Shown: piece by piece, positions 1 to 6,533 of the stretch
Numbering within the stretch: position 1 is the first letter of the stretch
How the letters are laid out: each line of letters opens with the position of its first letter
Assembly: GCA_964655995.1 (NCBI GenBank)
Contig: CAZZPK010000001.1
Coordinates: 87,406-151,405 of the forward strand
Length of the DNA: 64,000 bases
From: JACPIA01 sp964655995
Lineage (GTDB): Bacteria > Patescibacteriota > Minisyncoccia > Phycocordibacterales > XYD1-FULL-46-19
Direction of reading: 5' to 3'
Position numbers and translations under genes: made by a program
The notes under the pieces: model-generated
Seen by the model: the letters and a program-made list of their open reading frames with translations, nothing else
Told to the model about the DNA's origin: nothing
Database searches by the model: none

Positions 1-47
1 AAACGGTGTGCAAGGCCCAAGGCTAAGCAAAGACCAACTCATCTTTT

Positions 48-84
48 GAGGCGGCTGTCGCAAGACACCCGCCTCTCTTTTTGT
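48..84 (+). terminator. Intrinsic terminator of an off-window transcript
   Basis: GAGGCGG-CTGTC pairs with GACA-C-CCGCCTC around a GCAA tetraloop and is followed by CTTTTTG. It would end a rightward transcript entering from the left edge. Bases 1-47 upstream hold no recognisable gene end. Confidence 0.8.
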
Positions 85-134
85 TTAAATCTCTCTAAGT
101 ACCGAGAAGTTTATATTAGTTAATTAACTAAATG

Positions 135-170
135 TGTGAAATAGATTGACGGTCGTCAAACTATTTCACA
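135..170. promoter_or_regulatory. 36-bp palindrome, copy 1 (downstream of the Cas2/PaaX-like gene)
   Basis: Perfect 10-bp arms TGTGAAATAG/CTATTTCACA flank an inner TTGACG-GT-CGTCAA palindrome. It lies 20 bp past the stop codon of the Cas2/PaaX-like gene. The same element recurs 6 bp before that gene's start (742-777) and once more at 41632-41667, so it behaves like a dedicated protein-binding or recombination site rather than a terminator: no T-run follows on either strand. Confidence 0.75.
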
Positions 171-190
171 GCAATAAAATATTTCAATAA

Positions 191-736
191 TTATAATTGA
201 AAACGCCTTTTTAACCAAGAATCGTTTTCTATCTCTTCAGTGATAATATACAAAACATCGCGCCCAACTTTGTATCTAGTTTTTAGTAACGCCACTATCT
301 CACGGCATTCATAAGGGTAAACCCAAACGCTATTTTGTAATCTAACAAATCCCAGTTGTTGGAGCCAGACTCTAATCTCATTGCGTATCGATCTCTTATA
401 TTCTTTAATATCAAACATCACTATTCGATATTTGCCATCCCATTTTTTCGGTTTAGTTATTGATAATTTATTGTTTTCGTATAGATCTAACAGAGCTTCG
501 CCTTTGGGTGTTAGTTCGATATAGGATTCATGATTTTTCTTGGTGATTTTTATTAATTTTTTGTGTTCCAAATTGGCGATAACTTTTGGAATATAGTATT
601 TATAATGGCGTCTTTTCTTAACCACAGGCGCTAATAACTGTAGGGTATTGGGCGCCAGCACAGCCAAACTGACTATCCCCGCTGTGGCTACTCCTGCCAA
701 TACCGCTTTTTCTATATTTGATCTACCAATATCCAT
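191..736 (-). CDS. PaaX-like regulator with Cas2-like C-terminal domain
   Basis: This 181-residue protein has three parts. Residues ~8-36 are a hydrophobic stretch rich in Ala/Val/Leu. Residues ~40-90 look like a winged helix (YIPKVIANLEHKKLIKITKK, then LTPKGEALL). Residues ~100-181 form a Cas2-like ferredoxin fold (KYRIVMFDIKEYKRSIRNEI, then GFVRLQNSVWVYPYE). The combination matches the PaaX/Cas2-like proteins frequent in Patescibacteria, often annotated as 'Cas2' although no CRISPR is present; none is seen here. The gene is flanked on both sides by near-identical 36-bp palindromes, one only 5 bp before the ATG, which suggests autoregulation. A paralogue lies at 35383-35955. DNA-binding regulator is inferred; nuclease activity is untested. 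Confidence 0.75.
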   Translation of the reverse strand: MDIGRSNIEKAVLAGVATAGIVSLAVLAPNTLQLLAPVVKKRRHYKYYIPKVIANLEHKKLIKITKKNHESYIELTPKGEALLDLYENNKLSITKPKKWDGKYRIVMFDIKEYKRSIRNEIRVWLQQLGFVRLQNSVWVYPYECREIVALLKTRYKVGRDVLYIITEEIENDSWLKRRFQL

Positions 737-741
737 AAAGT

Positions 742-777
742 GTGAAATTGTTTGACGGTCGTCAATGTATTTTACAT
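742..777. promoter_or_regulatory. 36-bp palindrome, copy 2 (operator position of the Cas2/PaaX-like gene)
   Basis: TGTGAAATTG, TTTGACGGTCGTCAAT and GTATTTTACA in series, matching copy 1 in the central 14 bases exactly and 7 of 10 arm pairs. It ends 5 bp before the start codon of the leftward gene (736), the place expected of an autoregulatory operator. TAAAAT-type -10 candidates lie just upstream. Confidence 0.75.
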
Positions 778-829
778 TTTAATATTTTATTAATATTTTA
801 CAAAAAACAATTTTATATCCGCGATGATT

Positions 830-1816
830 TTATATTTGCTTAGGTTGATAGTCGGCAGGGGCGGAGGTGAGGTAATTTTCTAGCTCGGGGCGAGTGAGGA
901 GGCCGGCTTGGGCGCCGACTTTTTGGACTACGCTCATGGAGTTGATCGGCGCCCAGGTGAGGGCCTCGGGCACGGTTTTGCCTAAAGCGAGCGCGGCGAC
1001 AAAAGTGGAGGCATAGGCGTCGCCGGCACCGGTGCGCTCTTGGGGCGGAGCGATGTCGGGGTAAGGGGGCATAAACCATTTGGTTCCATCGGCTAAGGCG
1101 TATGCGCCTTTTGGTCCGTCGGTGATCAAGACTATTTTAGGTCCCAATCCGGATATTTGAGTCAATAGCTCGGGGATTTCGCCGGCTAGCCCCAAAATCC
1201 GCTCGGCCTCATCTTTATTGCAAACAAAGACCTCGGTTTGCCGGTATAGCGGCGCCAATACCTCTTTGCCCAACTTGATTTGGAAAGTGCCAGGCTGAAA
1301 AGCCAGTTTAATGTTCGGGTGTTTAGACAAATAAGCGGCAATTTGATTGTGGAAGTCGGCGCTGGTCTCTCCAAGCGAGCTTAAGTACAGCCACTGGGGC
1401 TCACCGATATCCGGCAAAATGTAGGGAAAAACCTCATGTTTGATCAAAATGGTGCGCTCGGCATTGTAGGAGAGGACGTAATGATAATTGGTCGGCAGGC
1501 CGGGGTTGATAGCTACAAAATCGGTCCCCACCCTTTCACTCTGTAGGGTTTTGATGATCAATTCGCCATTGGCATCTTGGCCAACATTACTCACCAATGC
1601 GCTGGCCAAACCCAGGCGGGCGGCGCTTGTGGCGGCATTAGCGCTATTGCCCACGGCCGGCACAATCGTAACGGACTCGTAAGGGATTTTCTCGCCAAAG
1701 GCGACGCACAATTTACACTGCTCTTTGTTAAGATCGCAATTAACCTCAGCGTCTTTAAGTTTGATAAAAGCGTCGATAACGGTATCCCCAATGGCCACTA
1801 AATCGTAATTACTCAT
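830..1816 (-). CDS. PfkB-family carbohydrate kinase
   Basis: A 328-residue ribokinase/PfkB-fold sugar kinase that would phosphorylate a sugar or sugar phosphate with ATP in the cytoplasm. The N-terminus has the family start YDLVAIGDTVIDAF, then the substrate-loop pattern GNSANAATSAARLGL (~residues 56-70), and near residue 262 the signature RTGAGDAYASTF, which contains the catalytic Asp and anion hole. Length is normal. It is divergently paired, with a 17-bp spacer, with a class II ketose-bisphosphate aldolase, so a phosphofructokinase/tagatose-6-phosphate-kinase-like role feeding the aldolase is likely. The exact substrate cannot be read from sequence. No Shine-Dalgarno is seen, and the -10 box lies 10 nt before the ATG. 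Confidence 0.85.
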   Translation of the reverse strand: MSNYDLVAIGDTVIDAFIKLKDAEVNCDLNKEQCKLCVAFGEKIPYESVTIVPAVGNSANAATSAARLGLASALVSNVGQDANGELIIKTLQSERVGTDFVAINPGLPTNYHYVLSYNAERTILIKHEVFPYILPDIGEPQWLYLSSLGETSADFHNQIAAYLSKHPNIKLAFQPGTFQIKLGKEVLAPLYRQTEVFVCNKDEAERILGLAGEIPELLTQISGLGPKIVLITDGPKGAYALADGTKWFMPPYPDIAPPQERTGAGDAYASTFVAALALGKTVPEALTWAPINSMSVVQKVGAQAGLLTRPELENYLTSAPADYQPKQI

Positions 1817-1833
1817 GATATACTCCAGTATAT
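1817..1833. promoter_or_regulatory. Symmetric bidirectional promoter, two -10 boxes sharing 16 bp
   Basis: The entire spacer between the divergent kinase and aldolase starts is 17 bp, and 1818-1833 is the perfect palindrome ATATACT-CC-AGTATAT. It supplies TATACT on the plus strand (1819-1824) and TATACT on the minus strand (1832-1827). Start codons follow 9 and 10 nt later, so both mRNAs should be leaderless. Confidence 0.6.
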
Positions 1834-2691
1834 ATGAAAACTCTGCGCGAGGTAATACAGGCCGCCCAAGCCGGCCGTCGGGCCATTGGCCACTTTAATT
1901 TTTCCGATATGGTTGGGCTCTATGGTATTACTCAAGCGGCCAGAGAGCGGGGAGCGCCGGTGATTTTGGGTCTTTCGGAGGGTGAACGCAGTTTTGTGGG
2001 CGTGCGCCAGGCGGCGGCTCTGGTCGGCTCGCTTAGACAGGAGTTTAGCCAAGAGCTTTACCTCAACGCTGATCACACTAAAAGTTTTGATAAAGCCAAA
2101 GAGGCCATCGATGCCGGTTTTGACGCGGTGCTGTTTGACGGCAGCAACCTGCCTTATGAGGATAATATCCGGCAAACCAAATTGGTGGTGGAGTATGCCA
2201 AACAGTCGGGCCGGGATGTTTTAGTGGAAGGTGAGCTGGGTTATATCGGCACATCATCACAAATATTGGCCGACATCCCTGCCGGAGTCGATTTGGAAAA
2301 AGGTTTGACTACCGCGGCCGAGGCGGCTCAATTTGCGACCGAGACGGCGGTGGACCTATTAGCTCCGGCGGTAGGCAATATCCACGGCATGCTGGCCGAC
2401 CGGCCCGACCCCAATTTAAACTTAGGCCTGATCCGAGATATTGCCCAAGCCGTCAAGGTACCACTGGTGCTCCATGGTGCCTCCGGCAACAGCGCCGAGG
2501 ATATCAAGGCGGCGATCGCGGCCGGGGTAGCGGTAGTGCATGTTAACACCGAGCTCCGGGTGGCTTACCGCGATGCCCTAAAACAAACGCTCCAGTCTGA
2601 GCCGGACGAGGTGGCGCCCTACAAAATCCTTAAGCCGGCGGTGCAGGCGGTAGCCCAGGTGGTGGCGGCTAAGCTGGCTATTTTAAGTTAA
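1834..2691 (+). CDS. fba: Class II fructose-/tagatose-bisphosphate aldolase
   Basis: A 285-residue zinc-dependent ketose-bisphosphate aldolase (glycolysis/gluconeogenesis, cleaving a C6 bisphosphate to DHAP and GAP). Visible family motifs in order: IGHFNFSD near the N-terminus, LNADH (~residues 76-80, zinc/catalytic region), DGSNLPYEDN, VEGELGYIG, APAVGNIHGM (metal-binding His), PLVLHGASG (metal-binding His) and VHVNTELR near the C-terminus. Length is typical. The partner is the divergent PfkB kinase at 830-1816, with which it shares a symmetric promoter. FBP versus tagatose-1,6-bisphosphate preference is not resolvable. Confidence 0.9.
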   Translation: MKTLREVIQAAQAGRRAIGHFNFSDMVGLYGITQAARERGAPVILGLSEGERSFVGVRQAAALVGSLRQEFSQELYLNADHTKSFDKAKEAIDAGFDAVLFDGSNLPYEDNIRQTKLVVEYAKQSGRDVLVEGELGYIGTSSQILADIPAGVDLEKGLTTAAEAAQFATETAVDLLAPAVGNIHGMLADRPDPNLNLGLIRDIAQAVKVPLVLHGASGNSAEDIKAAIAAGVAVVHVNTELRVAYRDALKQTLQSEPDEVAPYKILKPAVQAVAQVVAAKLAILS

Positions 2692-2715
2692 GTGTGGTAA
2701 GATCGGGCTGTCAAT

Positions 2716-2787
2716 CGCGGGGAGGAGTAACGGTTGCTCGCAAGGCTCATAACCTTGAGGTAGTGGGTTCAATTCCCACCCCCGCAA
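2716..2787 (+). tRNA. Initiator tRNA-fMet(CAT)
   Basis: Acceptor CGCGGGG/CCCCGCA leaves the C1:A72 mismatch diagnostic of bacterial initiator tRNA. The D arm is GAG...CTC, anticodon arm CAAGG-CTCATAA-CCTTG and T arm GTGGG-TTCAATT-CCCAC, with A73. The genome continues CAG, so CCA is not encoded. A terminator follows 12 bp later. Confidence 0.93.
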
Positions 2788-2799
2788 CAGGCGAAAGTA

Positions 2800-2823
2800 A
2801 AAATGCCCGTACGGGCATTTTTT
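2800..2823 (+). terminator. Terminator after tRNA-fMet
   Basis: AAAATGCCCG-TACGGGCATTTTTT forms a perfect stem followed by a T-run, 12 bp past the initiator tRNA. Confidence 0.85.
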
Positions 2824-2826
2824 GTT

Positions 2827-2903
2827 TGGCGCAGACGACGAGACTTGAACTCGCAGCCTCTCCCGTGACAGGGGAGTGCTCTAACCAGTTGAGCTACGTC
2901 TGC
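2827..2903 (-). tRNA. tRNA-Asp(GTC)
   Basis: Minus-strand cloverleaf: acceptor GCAGACG/CGTCTGC, anticodon arm CTCCC-CTGTCAC-GGGAG (anticodon GTC), T arm with GTTCAAGTC, and G73 as expected for Asp. CCA is encoded (2829-2827). Confidence 0.93.
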
Positions 2904-2990
2904 AAACAAGACCATCCTAACTTATTTATAGTCCATTTTCAACTCTTGCTGGTGCTTGCACTGCGTAGCCCCATCACTGGGGCGAAGTAG

Positions 2991-3064
2991 TGCCGATGGC
3001 TGGACTCGAACCAGCGACCTAGCGCTTATGAAACGCTCGCTCTAACCACCTGAGCTACATCGGC
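2991..3064 (-). tRNA. tRNA with anticodon CAT (elongator Met or Ile2)
   Basis: Minus-strand cloverleaf: acceptor GCCGATG/CATCGGC, anticodon arm AGCGT-TTCATAA-GCGCT, T arm GCTGG-TTCGAGT-CCAGC, A73. CCA is not encoded. The GC-paired first acceptor pair rules out initiator. The CAT anticodon could be Met or lysidine-modified Ile; the T arm resembles Ile2, but this is not decisive. Confidence 0.88.
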
Positions 3065-3151
3065 AACTTGCTGATATTTAACTATCGGCAATTATCCAAT
3101 TAATCCATAAAATAGGCCCAAAATCAAATGGCGGTGGTATAATATAAATCA

Positions 3152-3775
3152 ATGGTTTCCCCGGCACAAAAGCTAGTTTTAATTATTTTTAACGCTTTAT
3201 ATGTAATCGCCTTTGGCGCTTATTACATTTTAAATCAAAACTACGAGTTTTTGTGGTACGTGGCGGTATTGCTGTTCTTTTTCGGTCTCATTTTGGCTAC
3301 ATGGTCGCGGGCCCAATTTAACACTTTGATTTTATGGGGACTGTCGCTGTGGGGCCTACTCCATATGGCCGGCGGCGGCATTAAAGTGGGCGGCGGCGTG
3401 CTCTATAATCTCCACTTGGTGCCGCTTATCGGCCAAGGGGAATATTTTATCCTCAAGTACGATCAAGTGGTGCATATGTTCGGCTTTGCGGTGGCGACCT
3501 TGGTGGTTTACCACTTACTGCGCTTTTATTTAAACTCGAACAATAAAAAGTTACTTTACCCGGTTATTGTTTTGGCCGGGGTGGGACTCGGGGCTCTTAA
3601 TGAGATCGTGGAGTTTATTGCGGTGGTCGCTTTCCCCAACACTAATGTGGGTGGATATTACAATACCGCCCTCGATCTTGTTTTTAACACTCTCGGGGCG
3701 ATTACAGCGGTAATTTTTGCCCATTTTTATTATCGTTCGGCTGGCCCAAGCCGGGAGGTTGAAAAACGACAGTAA
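3152..3775 (+). CDS. Integral membrane protein, YjdF/DUF2238-like
   Basis: A 207-residue protein with about six hydrophobic helices and a basic cytoplasmic tail (YRSAGPSREVEKRQ). The motifs YDQVVHMFGF (~residue 105) and GALNEIVEFI (~residue 150), then NTALDLVFNTLGA, place charged or His residues within membrane segments as in the YjdF (DUF2238) family, whose function is unknown. Transcription should start almost at the ATG: an extended -10, TGGTATAAT, ends 8 nt upstream, and no Shine-Dalgarno is present. It sits alone between tRNA genes. Confidence 0.7.
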   Translation: MVSPAQKLVLIIFNALYVIAFGAYYILNQNYEFLWYVAVLLFFFGLILATWSRAQFNTLILWGLSLWGLLHMAGGGIKVGGGVLYNLHLVPLIGQGEYFILKYDQVVHMFGFAVATLVVYHLLRFYLNSNNKKLLYPVIVLAGVGLGALNEIVEFIAVVAFPNTNVGGYYNTALDLVFNTLGAITAVIFAHFYYRSAGPSREVEKRQ

Positions 3776-3824
3776 ATGTAATACTATGGCGATTGAATTT
3801 TGGAAATAAAATATGCCAATGTAG

Positions 3825-3874
3825 TCCCGACGTCCGCCTAGGGCGGAGTCGGGATCCCGACCGAAGCGTCGGGA
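3825..3874. repeat. Pair of GC-rich palindromic elements
   Basis: Two adjacent hairpins both start TCCCGAC and end GTCGGGA: 3825-3854 (inner GTCCGCC/GGGCGGA stem) and 3855-3874 (loop CGAAGC). They stand 24 bp before tRNA-Thr(GGT). The same stem ends occur in an in-frame insert of smc (46899-46924). No T-run follows, so they are not terminators. Confidence 0.65.
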
Positions 3875-3897
3875 CTCAGGTGGTAGAATATAAATAA

Positions 3898-3973
3898 GCC
3901 AATGTAGCTCAGCTGGTAGAGCATCCCCATGGTAAGGGGAAGGTCCCCGGTTCAATCCCGGGCATTGGCTCCA
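3898..3973 (+). tRNA. tRNA-Thr(GGT)
   Basis: Acceptor GCCAATG/CATTGGC, anticodon arm TCCCC-ATGGTAA-GGGGA (anticodon GGT), T arm CCCGG-TTCAATC-CCGGG, T73 and an encoded CCA (3971-3973). Confidence 0.93.
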
Positions 3974-3986
3974 CTAAAATAATTGT

Positions 3987-4059
3987 GCCACCTTAGCTCA
4001 GCTGGTAGAGCAATGCTTTCGTAAAGCAGAGGTCCCCGGTTCAATCCCGGGAGGTGGCT
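3987..4059 (+). tRNA. tRNA-Thr(CGT)
   Basis: Acceptor GCCACCT/AGGTGGC, anticodon arm ATGCT-TTCGTAA-AGCAG (anticodon CGT, with the 27-43 pair mismatched), T arm CCCGG-TTCAATC-CCGGG, T73. CCA is not encoded: after T73 (4059) comes C and then the ATG of prfB at 4061. Confidence 0.92.
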
Positions 4060-4060
4060 C

Positions 4061-4936
4061 ATGGAGGAGGTTAAACAGCGTATTGTTGAGTTGGAGGCCC
4101 GGATGGGGGCGGCGGATTTTTGGGCCGACAAGGCGCGCGCGCAGGCGGTGATCAAGGAGTTGCAAGAGCTTAAGGATAAGCTGGCTGGGCGCGGTAAATA
4201 CGATGCCGGCAACGCCATTTTGACCATTTTGGCCGGCGCCGGCGGCGACGATGCCGAGGACTTTGCCCGGATGCTTTATGAGATGTACGGTCGCTTTGCC
4301 GCGGGCAAAGGCTTTGGCTTAAAAGTGATACACCAAAATGCCAATGATCACGGCGGCTATCGCAACATTACAGCCCTGGTGGAGGGCCGGGGGGCCTATG
4401 GTATACTAAAACGGGAGTCGGGCGTCCACCGTTTGGTACGCCTCTCTCCCTTTAATGCCAAATCGCTGCGGCACACCTCCTTTGCCTTGGTCGAGTTTAT
4501 CCCTGAGCTGCCGAAGGTCAATGAGATTGATCTGCCTGAGAGCGATTTGCGCGTCGAGTTTGCCCGCTCAAGCGGCCCGGGCGGCCAAAATGTCAACAAG
4601 CGCGAGACGGCTGTGCGGGTAGTCCATATCCCCACCGGCTTGGCTGTCCACTGCGAGTCCGAGCGTTCGCAGGCCCAAAATCGCGAGCGCGCGCTCCAAA
4701 TTCTCTCCGGCAAATTGTATAAAAAATTGCTGGAGGCCAAGGAGGCCGAGTCCGGCAGTATGAAGTTGTCTCAGAGTACCGATATCGAGTGGGGTAATCA
4801 GATCCGCTCCTATGTGCTCCATCCTTACAAGTTGGTCAAGGATCATCGCACGGGTGTCGAGGAGCGCGATGTAGAAAAAGTTTTAGAGCGTGGCGATTTG
4901 GACCGCTTTATCGAGGCCGAACAAAATTTAAATTAA
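4061..4936 (+). CDS. prfB: Peptide chain release factor 2, short form
   Basis: A class I release factor for UAA/UGA. The stop-codon recognition motif is the RF2-type SPF (GVHRLVRLSPFNAKSLRHTS, ~residue 125), and the peptidyl-hydrolysis GGQ sits in SSGPGGQNVNKRE (~residues 168-180). Length is 291, about 70 shorter than E. coli RF2: the N-terminal coiled-coil domain 1 is cut to one short helical segment before GKYDAGNAILTILAGAGGDD. No programmed frameshift site is seen. The ATG lies 1 nt after the discriminator base of tRNA-Thr(CGT), so tRNA 3' processing would leave an essentially leaderless prfB message. ftsE follows directly with no gap. Confidence 0.92.
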   Translation: MEEVKQRIVELEARMGAADFWADKARAQAVIKELQELKDKLAGRGKYDAGNAILTILAGAGGDDAEDFARMLYEMYGRFAAGKGFGLKVIHQNANDHGGYRNITALVEGRGAYGILKRESGVHRLVRLSPFNAKSLRHTSFALVEFIPELPKVNEIDLPESDLRVEFARSSGPGGQNVNKRETAVRVVHIPTGLAVHCESERSQAQNRERALQILSGKLYKKLLEAKEAESGSMKLSQSTDIEWGNQIRSYVLHPYKLVKDHRTGVEERDVEKVLERGDLDRFIEAEQNLN

Positions 4937-5617
4937 ATGATTTATTTTGATAAAGTAAGCAAAGTTTACCCCGGCGATGTCGTGGCTTTAGCTGACCTCT
5001 CTTTTGCCGTAGAGCCCGGGGAATTTGTCTCGGTGGTGGGTCAGTCCGGCGCCGGCAAGACGACGCTGATCAAAATGATTTTGGCCGAGGACGCGCCCAC
5101 TGCCGGCCAAGTCTTTTTTGAGTCTACCAATATCCATGAACTTAGCCACCGGGAGCTGCCCAAACTGCGGCGGCGCATCGGCAGCGTCTTCCAAGACTTT
5201 CGGCTGTTGCCCAATAAGACGGTGTATGAGAACATCGCTTTTACCATGGAGGCGGCCGGTCGCACCGACGAGGAGATCGCCGGCGACGTGCCGCACGTGC
5301 TGGAGTTGGTCGGCCTGGGCCATAAATTATGGAATTTTCCCAAAGAGCTGTCGGGCGGCGAGCGCCAGCGCGTAGCCATTGCCCGGGCGATTGTTAATCA
5401 GCCCGACTTGCTGATTGCCGACGAGCCGACCGGCAATTTAGACCCGCTTAACTCCAATGACATTGTCCAGATTTTTAAAAAGATCAATGATATCGGCACG
5501 ACGGTGTTGCTCGCTACCCACGACAAGAGTATTATTGACTCGTTGGGTCGGCGGGTTTTGACGCTGGAGAATGGTCGCTTGGTCCGCGACAACAAGCAAG
5601 GACGCTATATCATTTAA
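4937..5617 (+). CDS. ftsE: Cell-division ABC ATPase FtsE
   Basis: A 226-residue ABC ATPase that with FtsX regulates peptidoglycan hydrolysis at the division site. Walker A is GQSGAGKTTL (~residues 35-44), the Q-loop is in FQDFRLLPNKTVYENIAF, the signature is LSGGERQRVAIARAI (~residues 139-153) and Walker B is LLIADEPTGNLD, followed by the switch His in LLATHD. The FQDFRLL wording is characteristic of FtsE. Its ATG abuts the prfB stop codon, and ftsX starts 6 nt downstream, indicating translational coupling. Confidence 0.93.
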   Translation: MIYFDKVSKVYPGDVVALADLSFAVEPGEFVSVVGQSGAGKTTLIKMILAEDAPTAGQVFFESTNIHELSHRELPKLRRRIGSVFQDFRLLPNKTVYENIAFTMEAAGRTDEEIAGDVPHVLELVGLGHKLWNFPKELSGGERQRVAIARAIVNQPDLLIADEPTGNLDPLNSNDIVQIFKKINDIGTTVLLATHDKSIIDSLGRRVLTLENGRLVRDNKQGRYII

Positions 5618-5622
5618 TTTTT

Positions 5623-6528
5623 ATGCGCACGATTATCAAACGGATTTTTAAGTCAGGTTTTATCAACTTTTGGCGCAATGGAGTGGTCTCGATCGCTTCC
5701 ATCTTGGTGATGACGGTAACGCTGTTTGTGATCGGGGCACTCATTTTGGCCGGCGCTTTTTTGTCGGCCTCACTCGAGGAGATCCAAAGCAAAGTGGATA
5801 TCAGCGTCTCGTTTAAGGTTGACGCCCCGCTTGGCGACATCAAAGCCTTGGAGCAATCACTTAAGGCTTTGCCCGAGGTCAAGGAAATCGGTTTTTCCAG
5901 TCGGGAGGAGGAGTTGGCTCTCTTCCGCGAGCGGCACAAGGACAACAATTTGCTGCTCCAGTCGCTTGACGAGGTGGGCAACCCTTTTGGCGCCCGTTTA
6001 AACATCAAGGCGGTTGATCCGGCCCAATACGAGTCAATTGCCACCTTTTTATCCAATCAGGACGCCGCCAGCGCCGCCATTATCGACCAGGTCAGCTTTA
6101 AAAAAGACGTGGTGGACAAGCTGCTGGCGATTATCAACTCGTTGCGCCGGATCGGCCTGGCCGCGAGCATTGTCCTCGTTGTCACCTCGATTTTAGTCAC
6201 TTTTAACACGACGTCACTGGCCATTTACATCGCCCGCGAGGAGATCTCGGTGATGCGCCTGGTGGGAGCCGAGACCAGCTATGTCCGCGGGCCGTTTATG
6301 GTGGAGGCGGTGATTGCCGGCGTGATCTCCTCGCTTTTGGCCATGCTCCTCCTGTACCCGGCGGTACTCTGGGTCAAGAGCGCTACCGTGGGAGTGTACG
6401 GGGGCATCAACTTGCTCTCTTATTATTTAAGCAATTTTTTCTATCTCTTTTTGGTTTTGCTCGGCTCGGGTGTGGTGCTTGGGGCCGTTGCCAGCTTTTT
6501 AGCCATCAGGCGCTATCTTAAAGTCTAA
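5623..6528 (+). CDS. ftsX: Cell-division permease-like protein FtsX
   Basis: A 301-residue membrane partner of FtsE. One transmembrane helix lies at ~residues 20-45 (VVSIASILVMTVTLFVIGALI). A periplasmic domain of ~120 residues contains VDISVSFKVDAPLGDIKAL. Three further helices follow (~175-200, 225-250, 270-290), with the FtsX/MacB-type motif EEISVMRLVGA between them. Order and spacing with ftsE are as in other bacteria. Codon use matches the neighbours. Confidence 0.92.
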   Translation: MRTIIKRIFKSGFINFWRNGVVSIASILVMTVTLFVIGALILAGAFLSASLEEIQSKVDISVSFKVDAPLGDIKALEQSLKALPEVKEIGFSSREEELALFRERHKDNNLLLQSLDEVGNPFGARLNIKAVDPAQYESIATFLSNQDAASAAIIDQVSFKKDVVDKLLAIINSLRRIGLAASIVLVVTSILVTFNTTSLAIYIAREEISVMRLVGAETSYVRGPFMVEAVIAGVISSLLAMLLLYPAVLWVKSATVGVYGGINLLSYYLSNFFYLFLVLLGSGVVLGAVASFLAIRRYLKV

Positions 6529-6533
6529 GTGGT

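Noticed and set aside
191..736. Cas2-like domain as evidence for a CRISPR-Cas system
   Set aside because: No repeat-spacer array, Cas1 or other cas gene is present, and the N-terminal winged helix points to the PaaX-like regulator family.
135..777. Transposon with terminal inverted repeats
   Set aside because: The flanking elements are each self-palindromic, there is no transposase, and no target-site duplication was seen; kept only as an alternative cassette hypothesis.
840..1079. Numerous long antisense ORFs over core genes
   Set aside because: They are shadows produced by GC-biased third positions and carry no family motifs.
2694..2990. 98-codon ORF across the fMet and Asp tRNAs
   Set aside because: It runs through two tRNA genes on opposite strands and a terminator.
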